DNA of 53,590 nt from Moraxellaceae bacterium (GTDB lineage: Bacteria > Pseudomonadota > Gammaproteobacteria > Pseudomonadales > Moraxellaceae). Below are positions 23,023 through 34,428 of this stretch, piece by piece. Below the pieces are notes generated by a model. The model did not search any database, was not told where the DNA came from, and saw nothing but the letters and a program-made list of their open reading frames with translations. The DNA lies in assembly GCA_020697295.1 (NCBI GenBank), contig JAJFBF010000011.1, positions 1 to 53,590 of the forward strand. Direction: 5' to 3'. Each line of letters starts with the position of its first letter. The stretch's first letter is position 1. Both the position numbers and the translations under genes were made by a program.

Positions 23023-24615
23023 CTACAGCAGCGGCCGGAGGGGCAGCAACTGGTACATCCGGACCTTGCTGCGCTTGGCCAGCGGCACATGCGCGTCGGG
23101 CTCCTCGGTGGCGGCGTTCCAGCTGTTGCCCGGCGCCATGTCGGTCTCGATGGCTTGCTCCACCGCGCGCGCCAGCGCCGCGTCATGGATGACAGCGCCA
23201 ACCTCGGTGTTCAGGTTTTCCGAGCGCGGGTCGAAGTTGAAGGTGCCGATATAGGCGACCGCCCCGTCCACCACCAGCGACTTGGCATGCAAGGCAAAGA
23301 TGGGCGTGGTGCGCCCGGTACCCGGGCGGTGTTGCATCAGCTGCCGCTGGATCGCGGGCGCCGGCTTGTACTCGTAGATCTGCAGGCCCATCGCCAGCAG
23401 GCGTTCGCGCTGGTTGCGGTAGCCGCTGAAGGCCTGGAGATTGTCGGTGGAGGCGAGCGAGTTGGTGCAGATGCGCACTTTCACGCCACGTGCGAGCGCG
23501 CGCCGGAACAGGGCCATCGCCTCGTCCGACAGCACCAGGTAGGGTGACTCGATGGTGATGCGCTCGCGCGCGCCCTCGACCAGGCGGGCCAGGGCCGTGG
23601 TGCTGCGCCCGCCGCCGCCCAGGCGGACGCGGTTGTCATTCTTGCCGGGACTGTCGCTGATGAAGTCGACACGGCCCCAGGCCATCTGCCGTGACAGGCG
23701 ATCGAAGGCGGTGGGCGTGGCCGCGATGGCAGCGTGCACCTCGGGGGCGAAATTCGCCGGCGTCCGCGCGTAGGCGTGAAGCTCGCGATAGAGGCGGGTG
23801 ACTTCGGCGTCATCCACGCTGACGTTGCGCTGCATCAGGCCAAGGCCGTCATAGAGGTCTTCCACGCGCACGCTGAGTTCGCTCTTCCAGAATTTTTCAA
23901 AGCTGGCTCGCATGGCCTGGACCGCTGTCGACAGCAGCAGCACGTCGCGGTCGCGAAAGTTGTATTCGTGATCGTAGTCGAAATATTCGTCCGCCATGTT
24001 GCGACCGCCGGTGATCGCGATCCTGCCGTCCACGATCAGGGTCTTGTCGTGCATGCGCTGGTTGACGCCGCGGAAATTCGTCACGACGTTCAGGACGCGT
24101 TTTTGCAGCGGCACGCCCACCGAGGTTTGCGGGTTGTAGATGCGGATGTCGATGTTGGGGTGCAGCGCGAGCGCAAGCAGCGTCTTGTCTGGCGCGTCGA
24201 TCATGAGGTCGTCCACGATCACGCGCACCCTGACGCCGCGGTCCGCTGCGCGCAGCAGTGCTTCGGCGGCGAGGATGCCGATGTTGTCGGTGCTCCAGAT
24301 GAAGTACTGCACGTCAATGGACTTGCGGGCGTGGTCGGCCAGCCAGGCGCGTGCGAGCAGGGCCTCCTCCCCGGTGTCGAGCACGTAGGCACCGCTCTGG
24401 CCGGGGTGCGCCGCGATCTGCGCGTCGATGAAGGCCATCGGATCGGGGCTGCCGGCGTGCGCGGGCGCCACCATGCCGGCGCCCAGCAGGAGCGTGGCGG
24501 TGCAGGCGCCGTGCCGCAGGCGCTGCAGCCACGGCCGGCGCAGGCGAGAGGCCTGCCTGGCAAGGGCTGGCATGGGATTGGCGGACGATGGGATACGGTG
24601 CGCGGTATTTGTCAT
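23023..24615 (-). CDS. Phospholipase D-family protein (cardiolipin synthase-like)
   Basis: A 530-residue protein. After an exported N-terminus (LRHGACTATLLLGAGMVAPA) come two PLDc domains. Their HKD motifs are MHDKTLIVDG near residue 187, followed by GGRNMADEYF, and LHAKSLVVDG near 440, followed by GTFNFDPRSENLNTE. Such exported proteins make or remodel phospholipids. I chose ATG 24615, where the signal sequence is properly placed. It is convergent with the buf operon. Confidence 0.9.
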   Translation of the reverse strand: MTNTAHRIPSSANPMPALARQASRLRRPWLQRLRHGACTATLLLGAGMVAPAHAGSPDPMAFIDAQIAAHPGQSGAYVLDTGEEALLARAWLADHARKSIDVQYFIWSTDNIGILAAEALLRAADRGVRVRVIVDDLMIDAPDKTLLALALHPNIDIRIYNPQTSVGVPLQKRVLNVVTNFRGVNQRMHDKTLIVDGRIAITGGRNMADEYFDYDHEYNFRDRDVLLLSTAVQAMRASFEKFWKSELSVRVEDLYDGLGLMQRNVSVDDAEVTRLYRELHAYARTPANFAPEVHAAIAATPTAFDRLSRQMAWGRVDFISDSPGKNDNRVRLGGGGRSTTALARLVEGARERITIESPYLVLSDEAMALFRRALARGVKVRICTNSLASTDNLQAFSGYRNQRERLLAMGLQIYEYKPAPAIQRQLMQHRPGTGRTTPIFALHAKSLVVDGAVAYIGTFNFDPRSENLNTEVGAVIHDAALARAVEQAIETDMAPGNSWNAATEEPDAHVPLAKRSKVRMYQLLPLRPLL

Positions 24616-24942
24616 CGGGGTCTCAGGGCTGAGGGCAGGCCAAGAATGCGTAAATGTCCCGCTTATTGCCACCCCGGCCTCGGCCCCGGGTTCTGGAGTT
24701 GATATGGCCGCCTGGCAGCTGCGGGCCGCCGTCTCGGCGGCGACACTGCCGGGTGAAGTTGCCGTTGCGCCGCTATCCCTTCCGGGGAGGGGTGCCCGCG
24801 TTTGTCGGCAGTAGATGCGGCTGGTCTTGTGGTGGCTGGCTGACAGGAGGCGGTTTGTTTACCTTTATTCCCGATCGGCCGGGAACCTCAAGGTGTCTCC
24901 CTGCCGCGCCATGCAGGGAAACCGGATACGAGGGGCAGGGAT

Positions 24943-25407
24943 ATGAAGGGCGCCGTAAAGGGCTTTACGCTGATCGAGTTGATGATCGTGGTGGCGATCA
25001 TCGGCATCCTGGCCTCCGTGGCGATTCCTGCCTACCAGGACTACACCATCCGCGCCAAGGTGTCCGAGGCCCTGACGCTGGCAGCCGGGGCCAAGACCTC
25101 GGTGTCCGAGACGCGCCTTTCGGTGGGCCGTTATCTTGGCTCCATGTCGATAGCGGCCAATAGTTCCTATGGCCTTGCGCAGCCGCATTCGCTTAGCGGG
25201 AATAGCGTGGATTATATCAACGTGGAGGGCGCGGACGAAGATTACCCCGGGACTATCGTGATTCACCTCAAGGGTGATCCGGTGCTCGTGGGCAAAACCC
25301 TGGTCCTGATGCCGACCCTGACCGAGGGCGGCATCAAGTGGTCCTGCACGCCCACAGGCTACGACACCCTGGAGGTCAAGTACCGGCCGACCAGCTGCCG
25401 CCCCTGA
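24943..25407 (+). CDS. pilA: Type IV pilin (major pilin-like)
   Basis: A 154-residue prepilin with a short basic leader (MKGAVKG) cut before [20 protein letters not shown], the conserved N-terminal helix with Glu5. The globular part ends with a Cys pair (WSCTP near 128 and SCRP at the end) that forms the D-loop. The 7-residue leader and length fit type IVa pilins. AGGGG precedes ATG 24943. No other pilus genes are nearby, so this is an orphan pilin locus; surface fibres for twitching or DNA uptake are the usual role. Confidence 0.93.
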   Translation: MKGAVKGFTLIELMIVVAIIGILASVAIPAYQDYTIRAKVSEALTLAAGAKTSVSETRLSVGRYLGSMSIAANSSYGLAQPHSLSGNSVDYINVEGADEDYPGTIVIHLKGDPVLVGKTLVLMPTLTEGGIKWSCTPTGYDTLEVKYRPTSCRP

Positions 25408-25429
25408 CATAAGCCTGGTGGTGAATGCG

Positions 25430-25455
25430 CCGCGCAATTGCGCGGCTTTTTTTTT
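25430..25455 (+). terminator. Rho-independent terminator after pilin
   Basis: CCGCGCA-ATTGCGCGG palindromic hairpin followed by nine T, 22 bases after the stop codon. Confidence 0.9.
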
Positions 25456-25608
25456 GTATGCCGGCAGTGGTTGTGACGGCGAGGGCAAAGGGGCGGGGTG
25501 CCAGGCTACGGGCAATCCTTATCAGCAGCCGCCGGCGGTAGTCAGCTCAATCGTGGCGTTGTGGTGGGGCGGCGGAGTCCTGTGCCGGTCTTCGCGGAGA
25601 ACGGTGAC

Positions 25609-26397
25609 TCAGTCCGCGACACGGCCGGTGATGGCATTGGCGCGGCCGCTGCAGGTGATGCTGCCATCGGCCGCCTCCGCCAGTTTTGCCCGCACCCGCG
25701 ACTGGAGGTCGGCAATCATTTCCGGCGTCGCTTCGGCGAGGGTGGCGGCGACGCTGGGGCCACCCAGCACGGTCGTCCAGTAATCCGCGAAGTCGGTGAA
25801 GGTGCGCTCCACCGTGATCACCCGGGTTTCGATTTCGGCGAGGCCGGCATCGGTCCACAACTCTGTCAGCACCTCCAGGCGCGAGGCCTCGGGACTGGGT
25901 GGCGTAGCCACGGTCAGGCCCATTTCGCGCATCGAGGCCTGCAGGGGGAAATAGGGAAAGCCGCCTTCCATCATGTCCCAGGCATAGGCCGAAACCGTGC
26001 CGCCCCAGCGCACGACGCGCGCCATTTCCGAAACGCCGCGGCGCGGCTCGGGCACAAAAAAGATCACCAGCGGCATCACGGCGGCATCGAAGCTGTCGTC
26101 GCGATACGGCAGCGCCATTGCATCGCCGGTCTGGAAGGTGGCGGCCTGCAAGGCGGGACGGCTGCGCGCGTAGGCGAGCTGGCCTTCGGAAGGATCGAGG
26201 CCATCGATGGTGTCGGGCGCGCATTCGGCGACCAGCAGCTCGGTAAAGGCGCCGTTGCCGCAGCCGACATCCAGCCACTGCCCGCCGGATGGCGGCGACA
26301 GCCAGTCGAGGAAGGCCTTGCCCGCGCGCTGGCTCCAGAGGCCCATGAAGCGTTCATAGGCGGCGCCGTCGTCGAAGCGGATTTGCGGGGTGGTCAT
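25609..26397 (-). CDS. Class I SAM-dependent methyltransferase
   Basis: A 262-residue soluble enzyme with the Rossmann SAM-binding motif LDVGCGNGAFTELLV (about residues 42-56), motif II DGLDPSEGQL and motif III GDAMALPYRDDSFDAAVM, as in the UbiE/Coq5-type Methyltransf_11 group. The substrate is not evident. It is the last gene of the minus-strand set beginning at 28342, but 80 bases separate it from the SDR gene. Confidence 0.88.
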   Translation of the reverse strand: MTTPQIRFDDGAAYERFMGLWSQRAGKAFLDWLSPPSGGQWLDVGCGNGAFTELLVAECAPDTIDGLDPSEGQLAYARSRPALQAATFQTGDAMALPYRDDSFDAAVMPLVIFFVPEPRRGVSEMARVVRWGGTVSAYAWDMMEGGFPYFPLQASMREMGLTVATPPSPEASRLEVLTELWTDAGLAEIETRVITVERTFTDFADYWTTVLGGPSVAATLAEATPEMIADLQSRVRAKLAEAADGSITCSGRANAITGRVAD

Positions 26398-26478
26398 GGG
26401 GCGTTCTCTACGGAAGTCTGGCGGAGGGACGGCGACATTCGCGCGCGGTGGGGCGAAGGTCGCCGGTGTCAGTGCGCA

Positions 26479-27840
26479 TCATAATCCAGCGCCGCCGGTC
26501 TTTCCGCTCCGGCGCGGTAATCGAACACCTGCGGGCCGGGCTTCACCCCGACGCATCAACCCGATTCCAGGGCCCGGCTCCAGGGCCAGCAACAGCCATG
26601 TCGCCGCCAGCAGCGGCAGGTTCTTGGTGACCTCGCCCAAGGGCGCCAGCCAGGCCGCGGGCAGGATCACGCTGATGATGGCCAGGTAGGCGAGCATCAG
26701 GGCGATTTGCAACCGGTACGCCAGGCGTCGCGAAGGCCCGGCCAGCATGAGTGCGCCGAGTGCGAGATCCGCGGCGCCACCGCTGTTGATCAGGAGGCTG
26801 GCCAGCGGATCAAGGATGCCGGCGTCCGCTAACAGCGCATAGCCGGCCGGCCGGTTCCACCACAGCGACACCAGTCCCGTGAAGATCCATACAAAGGCCA
26901 GGCTCGCCAGCAGCAGGGGGCGGATGCCGTCCACCACTGCGCGGGTGCGGAAACCGTCACCGGCGGGGCGCGTCCACAGTGCTTCCCGCAGCGGCCGCGG
27001 CGGGCAAGGCGCATAGGTGTTGGCGGGCGTGGCCACGGTGTCCATCATCGCCAGCGTGTCGCGACGCAACAGTCCCTGCGGCGCAACGATCTCGCCGGCG
27101 CGCGCCGTCATGTGCAGCAGCGGACGCGGCACCGGCAGGCAGGGCGTCCTGCCCATGCCCATCCACTCGCGCAGCAGGGCCAGCAACTCGCGCAGCGTGA
27201 GCGTGGTGGCGCCGGTGAGCAGGTGCCGCTGCTTGCCGCCCGGCCAGTGCGCGACCAGATGCGCGAGAGTGTCACAAAGATCGTCGATGTGAATCGGGTT
27301 GAGGCGCTGGTGGCCATCGCCCGGGACCGGCATGAGGGGCAGTGCGGCGAGGCGGGCGAAGAGCGCGGTGCTGTTGCCGCCATCACCGATCACCACCGAG
27401 GGATGCACGATTACCGCCTCGCCCGGCAGTTGCCACAGCACCGCGTCCGCCTCGCGCTTGCTGGCCAGGAAGGGTGGCAGCGGGCCTTGCTGTTCAGCGC
27501 CAAGTCCGGACACCTGGATGACCTTGATGCCGGCCTGGCTGCAGGCATGAAAGAGGGCGGCCGGCGTTTGCGCCTGCACTTCGGCAAAGCGCTGGTCGCG
27601 GCCTTCGCTGATGATGCCGACGGCGTTGATGACGAGGTCGATATCGGCCAGGCGCGGCGTCCAGTCTTCCGGGCGAATGTCGCGCATGAAGTCACAGGCC
27701 CGCCATTCGCGCTGCGGCAGGCGCGCTTGCCAGAGGGCGGCATCGCGCACGGCGCTGATGACAGTGTGGCCGTCCGCAGCCAGGCGACGGGCAAGATGGG
27801 AGCCGATAAAGCCGGTGGCGCCAGTGATGAGGATGCGCAT
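26479..27840 (-). CDS. SDR reductase fused to a DoxX-like membrane domain
   Basis: A 453-residue two-part protein. The N-terminal half is an extended/atypical SDR with ITGATGFIGSHLARRL at the NAD(P) site and INAVGIISEGRDQRF further on. The C-terminal half (about 300-430) has four membrane helices in a DoxX-like layout (LASLAFVWIFTGLVSLWWN first). ATG 27840 begins the Rossmann fold; the upstream frame is a shadow. Such fusions occur with DUF2269, DoxX and DCC genes, as here. A role in membrane redox or lipid/quinone chemistry is inferred. Confidence 0.85.
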   Translation of the reverse strand: MRILITGATGFIGSHLARRLAADGHTVISAVRDAALWQARLPQREWRACDFMRDIRPEDWTPRLADIDLVINAVGIISEGRDQRFAEVQAQTPAALFHACSQAGIKVIQVSGLGAEQQGPLPPFLASKREADAVLWQLPGEAVIVHPSVVIGDGGNSTALFARLAALPLMPVPGDGHQRLNPIHIDDLCDTLAHLVAHWPGGKQRHLLTGATTLTLRELLALLREWMGMGRTPCLPVPRPLLHMTARAGEIVAPQGLLRRDTLAMMDTVATPANTYAPCPPRPLREALWTRPAGDGFRTRAVVDGIRPLLLASLAFVWIFTGLVSLWWNRPAGYALLADAGILDPLASLLINSGGAADLALGALMLAGPSRRLAYRLQIALMLAYLAIISVILPAAWLAPLGEVTKNLPLLAATWLLLALEPGPGIGLMRRGEARPAGVRLPRRSGKTGGAGL

Positions 27841-27853
27841 GACGGTGTCCTCC

Positions 27854-28342
27854 TCAGCCGAGCCAGGGCTTGTAGACCATGAGCGCAAAGATGGCGGGCC
27901 CGGACAGGAAGGCGGGATAGCCCAGTCCCTCCCAGATCCGTACCAGGCGGGTGAAACGCTCGGGCAGCGGCGCGCCCGGCGGCAGTTCCCGCAGCATCCT
28001 GCTCAGCACGAGCTGTAGGCCCACCACCGGCAGCCAGAGTCCGCCCACGAGCAGGGTCAGCGCCATCACCACCAGGAACCAGGTCGAGGTGAAGGGAATG
28101 CCGAGGCGGTCCATGAGCAGCAGGCCGGTGGCGAGTTGCACGATCACGGCGGGGGTGGTGAAGAGCCAGTCGGCCAGCACCACGGTGGCGGCGGTGACGC
28201 GCAGGGCCTCGACGTTGCCGCTGCGGGTGGCGCGAATCATGAAGAAGTAAGTGCCGAAGCCCGTGCCGAAGAGCAGGGTGGCGCTGATGATGTGGATGGT
28301 CTTGAGCAGGCTGTAGTCCAGCCAGGGGAGCAGGGTGTCCAT
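27854..28342 (-). CDS. DUF2269-family membrane protein
   Basis: A 162-residue protein with four membrane helices; KTIHIISATLLFGTGFGTYF and the conserved WLFTTPAVIVQLATG are the family's signatures. It is 13 bases upstream of the SDR-DoxX gene and so its operon partner. It starts 29 bases downstream of the 64-bp element at 28372-28435, which is shared with the operon starting at 30962. Confidence 0.88.
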   Translation of the reverse strand: MDTLLPWLDYSLLKTIHIISATLLFGTGFGTYFFMIRATRSGNVEALRVTAATVVLADWLFTTPAVIVQLATGLLLMDRLGIPFTSTWFLVVMALTLLVGGLWLPVVGLQLVLSRMLRELPPGAPLPERFTRLVRIWEGLGYPAFLSGPAIFALMVYKPWLG

Positions 28343-28371
28343 GTGGGGCCTCCGTGTGTGGATGGCCCCAC

Positions 28372-28435
28372 GATGCCGCGCACCGGCGTGCCGCGTCTTC
28401 CGGGTTTATAAACGCGCAAGCGGAATCAGGGGCTT
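28372..28435 (-). promoter_or_regulatory. Shared 64-bp promoter/operator element, copy 1
   Basis: Plus-strand GATGCCGCGCA, 14 variable bases, then CTTCCGGGTTTATAAAC and GCGGAATCAG-type sequence. The same element with identical spacing lies at 31026-31089; 35 of 39 bases match in the second block. It contains the palindrome GTTTATAAAC. It sits just upstream of the DUF2269 start and overlaps the 3' end of the DoxX gene. Likely a promoter with binding site for a common regulator. Confidence 0.7.
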
Positions 28436-28828
28436 GGCGCTTTCCTGGCCGCATTTGTTTTCTTTCGCACCGAGTTCATGCCAGGCGATCAGCGACAGCG
28501 CGCCGATGGCGACATGCATGGTCATGCCGTTGAAGGCGCTGACCAGGAAGCCGGGCGCGACCAGCGACAGGGCCAGTTGAAAGCCGAGGATGACGAGCAG
28601 GGAGATACCATGGAAGAGGCGTTGCCGCGGCCACAGCAGCAGGGCAAGGCCGAGCGCAATCTCCAGCGCGCCGCCGACGTGCGCGATCAGGATGGCCTCG
28701 TCCAGGGTCGCGCCGATAGCAAAGCTCATGGCGAGTTCATCGGGGTGTGGGCCGGCCAGCCATTTTGGCACCAGGCCCTGGTAGATCCAGATAAAGGCGA
28801 GGCTGTAGCGGCAGAGGAGCAGGGTCAT
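28406..28828 (-). CDS. DoxX-like membrane protein
   Basis: A 140-residue protein with four membrane helices, starting MTLLLCRYSLAFIWIYQGLV. The set-up VGGALEIALGLALLLWPRQR is typical of DoxX-like/DUF4345-type proteins. Its ATG overlaps the DCC stop by 4 bases (ATGA). The last codons lie within the shared regulatory element. It ends the operon SDR39U1-DCC-DoxX. Confidence 0.82.
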   Translation of the reverse strand: MTLLLCRYSLAFIWIYQGLVPKWLAGPHPDELAMSFAIGATLDEAILIAHVGGALEIALGLALLLWPRQRLFHGISLLVILGFQLALSLVAPGFLVSAFNGMTMHVAIGALSLIAWHELGAKENKCGQESAKPLIPLARL

Positions 28829-29280
28829 GATTGATCTCCTTGCTGCGGCTGCGCCAGGAAGCGGCCGAGATGATCGGGCGTGGGGAGCAGGCACGTATCG
28901 TAACGGCCGAACAGGCGGTAGCGGTTGCGCGCGATGCGGTCGTAGGCGAAGTCCCGCAGCGGGCGCGGCACCAGCCAGGCCAGCGCGCCCAGCGGCCAGG
29001 GAAAGGGCAGGCGGATGAGCACGCGGATTACGGCGGCGGAGCGCAGGTAGTAGCGGTCGCCTTCCACCAGCACCAGGGTGTCGTATTCATTGGTGGGCAG
29101 GCCGCACCACTGCAGGATGGCCTTGCCCTCTTCTGACTGCACGGTGGCGAGCTTGAAACGGTGCGCGTGATCATGGCGCATCAGGAAGCGCGACCATCCG
29201 TGGCAGAGCTTGCAGACGGCATCGAACAGCACCACTCGTTCATTGGCGCGGACGCCGGGAGCCAGGTCGGGATTGCGCAT
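28825..29280 (-). CDS. DCC-family thiol-disulfide oxidoreductase
   Basis: A 151-residue protein with DAVCKLCHGWSRFLMRHD near residue 20, the DxxCxxC signature of the DCC (DUF393) family with a thioredoxin-like fold. It continues with LRSAAVIRVLIRLPFPWPLG and a short C-terminus rich in Arg and Tyr. AAGGAGAG lies 5 bases before ATG 29280. It lies between the SDR39U1 and DoxX genes and overlaps the latter. Biochemical role not known precisely. Confidence 0.9.
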   Translation of the reverse strand: MRNPDLAPGVRANERVVLFDAVCKLCHGWSRFLMRHDHAHRFKLATVQSEEGKAILQWCGLPTNEYDTLVLVEGDRYYLRSAAVIRVLIRLPFPWPLGALAWLVPRPLRDFAYDRIARNRYRLFGRYDTCLLPTPDHLGRFLAQPQQGDQS

Positions 29281-29339
29281 GGATTCTCTCCTTGAGATGG
29301 GGGGAACGCGCGGGTCGCGCAGGCCCGGCGCAGGGGATG

Positions 29340-30962
29340 TTAGTGGATTGCGGGCGCATCGGCTGCCCGCGTGCCCGGCCGGCAGAGGTCGAGGAGGGCG
29401 GCGCGCAGCGTCGGAAACTCGAAGTGGAAGCCGCTGGCGAGCAGGGCCGCCGGCGCCACGCGCTGGCCTTCGAGCAGCAGGTCGGCCTGTTCGCCGAGCA
29501 GGCAGCGCACGGGCTTGCCCGGAGTCGGCAGCACGCAGGGGCGATGCAGCACGGCGGCGGCGGTCCGGCTGAAGTCGTGCTGGGAAAGCGCCTCCGGGGC
29601 GGTGAAGTTGTAGGTGGCGGCCCCTGGCGGGCATGCGTTGCCAGTCGGGAAGGGGGCCGGACCCGTCGCCCTCTCCATCTTCATCACAGTTGCAGTTGCA
29701 GGGACGGTGGGCGACTCGTGAGCACGGGCCGGCGATGGCGGGTCGATGGCCGCCGGCCACTCCTGCTGCCAGACATGCGCGAGCGCCCGCAGCAGATCGC
29801 GCACGTGGATCCACGACAGCCATTGCCGTCCCGAGCCCATGCGTCCGCCTAAGCCCATCCATACCGGCAGCAGCATGGCGGGCAGCGCGCCCTGGTGGCC
29901 GAGCACGAGGCCGAAGCGAGTACCTACAACGCGCACGCCATGGACTTCTGCCGAGCGGGCCGCAGCTTCCCACTCCTGGCAGAGCGTGGACATGAAGATG
30001 TTCTGCGGCCCCGCCGACTCATCCAGCACGCGCGTGTCTCCTTGCGCCTGTATTCCGTAGAAACCGATGGCCGAGGCCGAGAGCAGCAGCGCCGGCTTGC
30101 GCTCTGCGCGCGCGATCCAGTCCACCAGTTGTCGGGTGATACCGAGCCGGCTCTCGCGCAGCTCCGCCTGGCGCCGCGGTGTCCAGCGCGGACCGAGGAT
30201 GCGGGCGCCGGCAAGATTGATGATGACGTCGACGGGGGCCGAGGCGGGAAGCGCGTCCAGGTTGTCGAGGCAGCGTACGCGGCCCGCGAAGTTCCAGGCC
30301 GCGCGGCGCGAGTCGCGTGTCAGCACGGTGACGTCATGGCCATCGGCGAGCAGGGCTTGCACCAGCTCCTGGCCGATAAAGCCGGTGCCGCCGGTCACCA
30401 GCACGCGCCGGGGCGTGGCATCGAAGCGCAGCGGCACACGTGCCGATTCTTGCGCTGCACGCCGGCCCAGGGCGCGCGCGGCCAGGGCGTCGCGCACCCC
30501 GGAGGCGGCCACACCGATCCCGCAGAGCATCAGGAAGATGCTGAGCAGGCCCTGTGGTTGCCAGGCGAGGGCGGTGGGCCGGGCCTGCCAGTCCAGCGCG
30601 GCCAGGGCAAGCAGGGTGATGAAGGCGCCGCCGTTGATGGCGAGCACGGTATGGGTCACGCGCTCGGTGGCGGGCAGCAGGCGGCTGCGGTCCTCGATCA
30701 CGAAATCCCAGAGGGTGAGGACGATTTCCACGGCGAAAAGCAGCATGAGGACGACGGCCCAGGCGCCGTGCCAGGCCCAAGCCGAGAGGCCGATGAACAA
30801 GACACCGTAGATCAGGGCGCGGGCGGCGTGGATCGCCAGCTCGCGGCGGGCGCCAGGTCGCTGCGCCAGGGCCTCGGTGAGCTCGTGGTGATAGAGGGTG
30901 TCGAAGGCGCCCAGGCAGCCTTGGGCGGCCATGAGGGCAAGGGCGGTGAGATGGATATCCAT
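29340..30962 (-). CDS. SDR39U1/TIGR01777 epimerase with membrane N-domain and insertion
   Basis: A 540-residue protein. The N-terminal part (1-170) has four or five membrane helices. An SDR39U1-type (YfcH-like) domain follows with VTGGTGFIGQELVQALL, INLAGARI, RWTPRRQAELRESR and SASAIGFYG. Near residues 405-447 there is an extra Ala/Pro/Thr/Met-rich stretch (IDPPSPARAHESPTVPATAT and on) where relatives run directly into the N(F/L)TAPE segment. First gene of the operon with DCC and DoxX, 63 bases downstream of the second copy of the shared element. Confidence 0.85.
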   Translation of the reverse strand: MDIHLTALALMAAQGCLGAFDTLYHHELTEALAQRPGARRELAIHAARALIYGVLFIGLSAWAWHGAWAVVLMLLFAVEIVLTLWDFVIEDRSRLLPATERVTHTVLAINGGAFITLLALAALDWQARPTALAWQPQGLLSIFLMLCGIGVAASGVRDALAARALGRRAAQESARVPLRFDATPRRVLVTGGTGFIGQELVQALLADGHDVTVLTRDSRRAAWNFAGRVRCLDNLDALPASAPVDVIINLAGARILGPRWTPRRQAELRESRLGITRQLVDWIARAERKPALLLSASAIGFYGIQAQGDTRVLDESAGPQNIFMSTLCQEWEAAARSAEVHGVRVVGTRFGLVLGHQGALPAMLLPVWMGLGGRMGSGRQWLSWIHVRDLLRALAHVWQQEWPAAIDPPSPARAHESPTVPATATVMKMERATGPAPFPTGNACPPGAATYNFTAPEALSQHDFSRTAAAVLHRPCVLPTPGKPVRCLLGEQADLLLEGQRVAPAALLASGFHFEFPTLRAALLDLCRPGTRAADAPAIH

Positions 30963-31025
30963 GGCGCGGCACTCCTGTTCCGGTTCGCCCCACGGCGGCT
31001 CGGGGCCGTCGGGGCATGGGCTCAG

Positions 31026-31089
31026 GATGCCGCGCAGGCGCGCGGGGATTCTTCCGGGTTTATAAACCTGCAGGCGGAATCAGCGGCTT
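31026..31089 (-). promoter_or_regulatory. Shared 64-bp promoter/operator element, copy 2
   Basis: Same bipartite element as at 28372-28435: GATGCCGCGCA, 14 bases, CTTCCGGGTTTATAAAC and a G/C-rich end. It lies between the start of SDR39U1 (30962) and the stop of the AraC gene (31088), reading into SDR39U1. The AraC regulator next to it is the obvious candidate to bind both copies. Confidence 0.7.
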
Positions 31090-32158
31090 AGCGCGATTTC
31101 TGCGCGGCGAGCCCTTGCTTCCGGTACATGCCGGGGGCCATGCCTTCGAGCTCCCGAAAGGCGGCATAGAAGGCCGAGAGCGAGCTGAAGCCGACCGCCA
31201 GGCCGACTTCCAGCACCGACAGTGCCGGTTTCCTAATCAACAGGGCCTTGGCTTCGGCGACGCGATGCTGCTTGAGCAGGCGGGGCACGTTGATGCCCAG
31301 GTGCTCGTTGACCAGCTCGGAAAGCTGGTGCGGGGTCAGGTCGATGGCAGTGGCGAGCTGGGCCAGGGTCAGCTCCTCGTCGCGAAAGAGTTGTTCGATT
31401 TCGAGGCGCTGGCGCAGGGCGGCCAGCTTGTCGGCGACGTTGATACCGGCCAGGTGCGAGCGGCGGCTGTCGACGGCCAGGCCCGCGGCCTCGGCCGCTT
31501 CGCGCAGCTCGTCCCCCACGGTCTCGACCAGGGTCGGGAAACGCTGGTAGAGCAGGTGGGCGCCAGCCAGCAGGCCGGTGATGGCGCTGCCGTAGAGCAA
31601 CGGGAAGCCGGGGTTTTCCAGGGCGACGCCCAGGGTGACCAGCAGGGCGGCGCCGAGGCCCAGGAGCACCCCCACGGCGAGGACGGCGGTCTCCGCCTTG
31701 ACCAGGCTGGCGGGGTGGGCCAGACGGCCCAGACGCTGGAACACCAGCAGGGCATAGCCGCAGCCGACCGTCAGGGAGAGGGCATAGAGGCCTTTTTCGA
31801 TGGGCAGGCGCCAGGCGGGTTGCGCCAGTTGCAGGGCCGCCAGTGCGAACACCCCGCCAAGCGGCGCCAGATGGCGGAGCAGGTGGGAGGGGCCGACCCG
31901 GACGCCGAGCAGGCTTTCCACGCTCAGGAACAGCAGGGGCGCCACGCAGTACAGGGCGAGCTCGTGCAGCAGCAGCACCGGCAGCGGGCTGCCACCCCGC
32001 ACCGTCAACAGCAGGTGCAGCTGGATCAGGCCGAGGGCGAAGACGCAGCCGGCGAGCAGTCGCGCCCAGATCTCGCCGCGCCACCAGAGCGGGAGCAAGT
32101 AGAGAAGGCTGAGGCCGAGGCCGAGGGAAAGCCAGTGCGGGAGCCAGGTGGACATCAT
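31088..32158 (-). CDS. AraC-family regulator with seven-helix membrane sensor
   Basis: A 356-residue protein. Seven hydrophobic helices occupy residues about 5-225, starting LPHWLSLGLGLSLLYLLPLW. An AraC-type DNA-binding domain follows at about 255-350, with LAQLATAIDLTPHQLSELVN and LSVLEVGLAVGFSSLSAFYA. Such membrane-anchored AraC proteins sense envelope or small-molecule signals. The start is one of two adjacent ATGs (32158/32155) with a weak ribosome binding site. It probably controls the two SDR operons through the shared element. Confidence 0.88.
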   Translation of the reverse strand: MMSTWLPHWLSLGLGLSLLYLLPLWWRGEIWARLLAGCVFALGLIQLHLLLTVRGGSPLPVLLLHELALYCVAPLLFLSVESLLGVRVGPSHLLRHLAPLGGVFALAALQLAQPAWRLPIEKGLYALSLTVGCGYALLVFQRLGRLAHPASLVKAETAVLAVGVLLGLGAALLVTLGVALENPGFPLLYGSAITGLLAGAHLLYQRFPTLVETVGDELREAAEAAGLAVDSRRSHLAGINVADKLAALRQRLEIEQLFRDEELTLAQLATAIDLTPHQLSELVNEHLGINVPRLLKQHRVAEAKALLIRKPALSVLEVGLAVGFSSLSAFYAAFRELEGMAPGMYRKQGLAAQKSR

Positions 32159-32370
32159 TATCGGGGGCTCATGGGGCAGGAGAGAGCGGCCGCGCACAGG
32201 GCGCCGGCGTAACGTGCGTCCGGAAGCGGCAGTTCGCCCGGGGCGGCACCTGGATCTTGAGCGGGCTGGCGGGAAGCGGACGCTTGGGGTGTGACATGAC
32301 GGCAGTGGCTCGGGCGGTGCAAAGCCGGGGATTGTAGTGTGCTGGCGCCCCCGCTGTCCGGCTGCCGCTG

Positions 32371-34428
<2,058 letters not shown>

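Noticed and set aside
27411..28454. Minus-strand frame spanning the SDR and DUF2269 genes
   Set aside because: Out of frame with both recognised genes; Pro/Arg/His-rich shadow.
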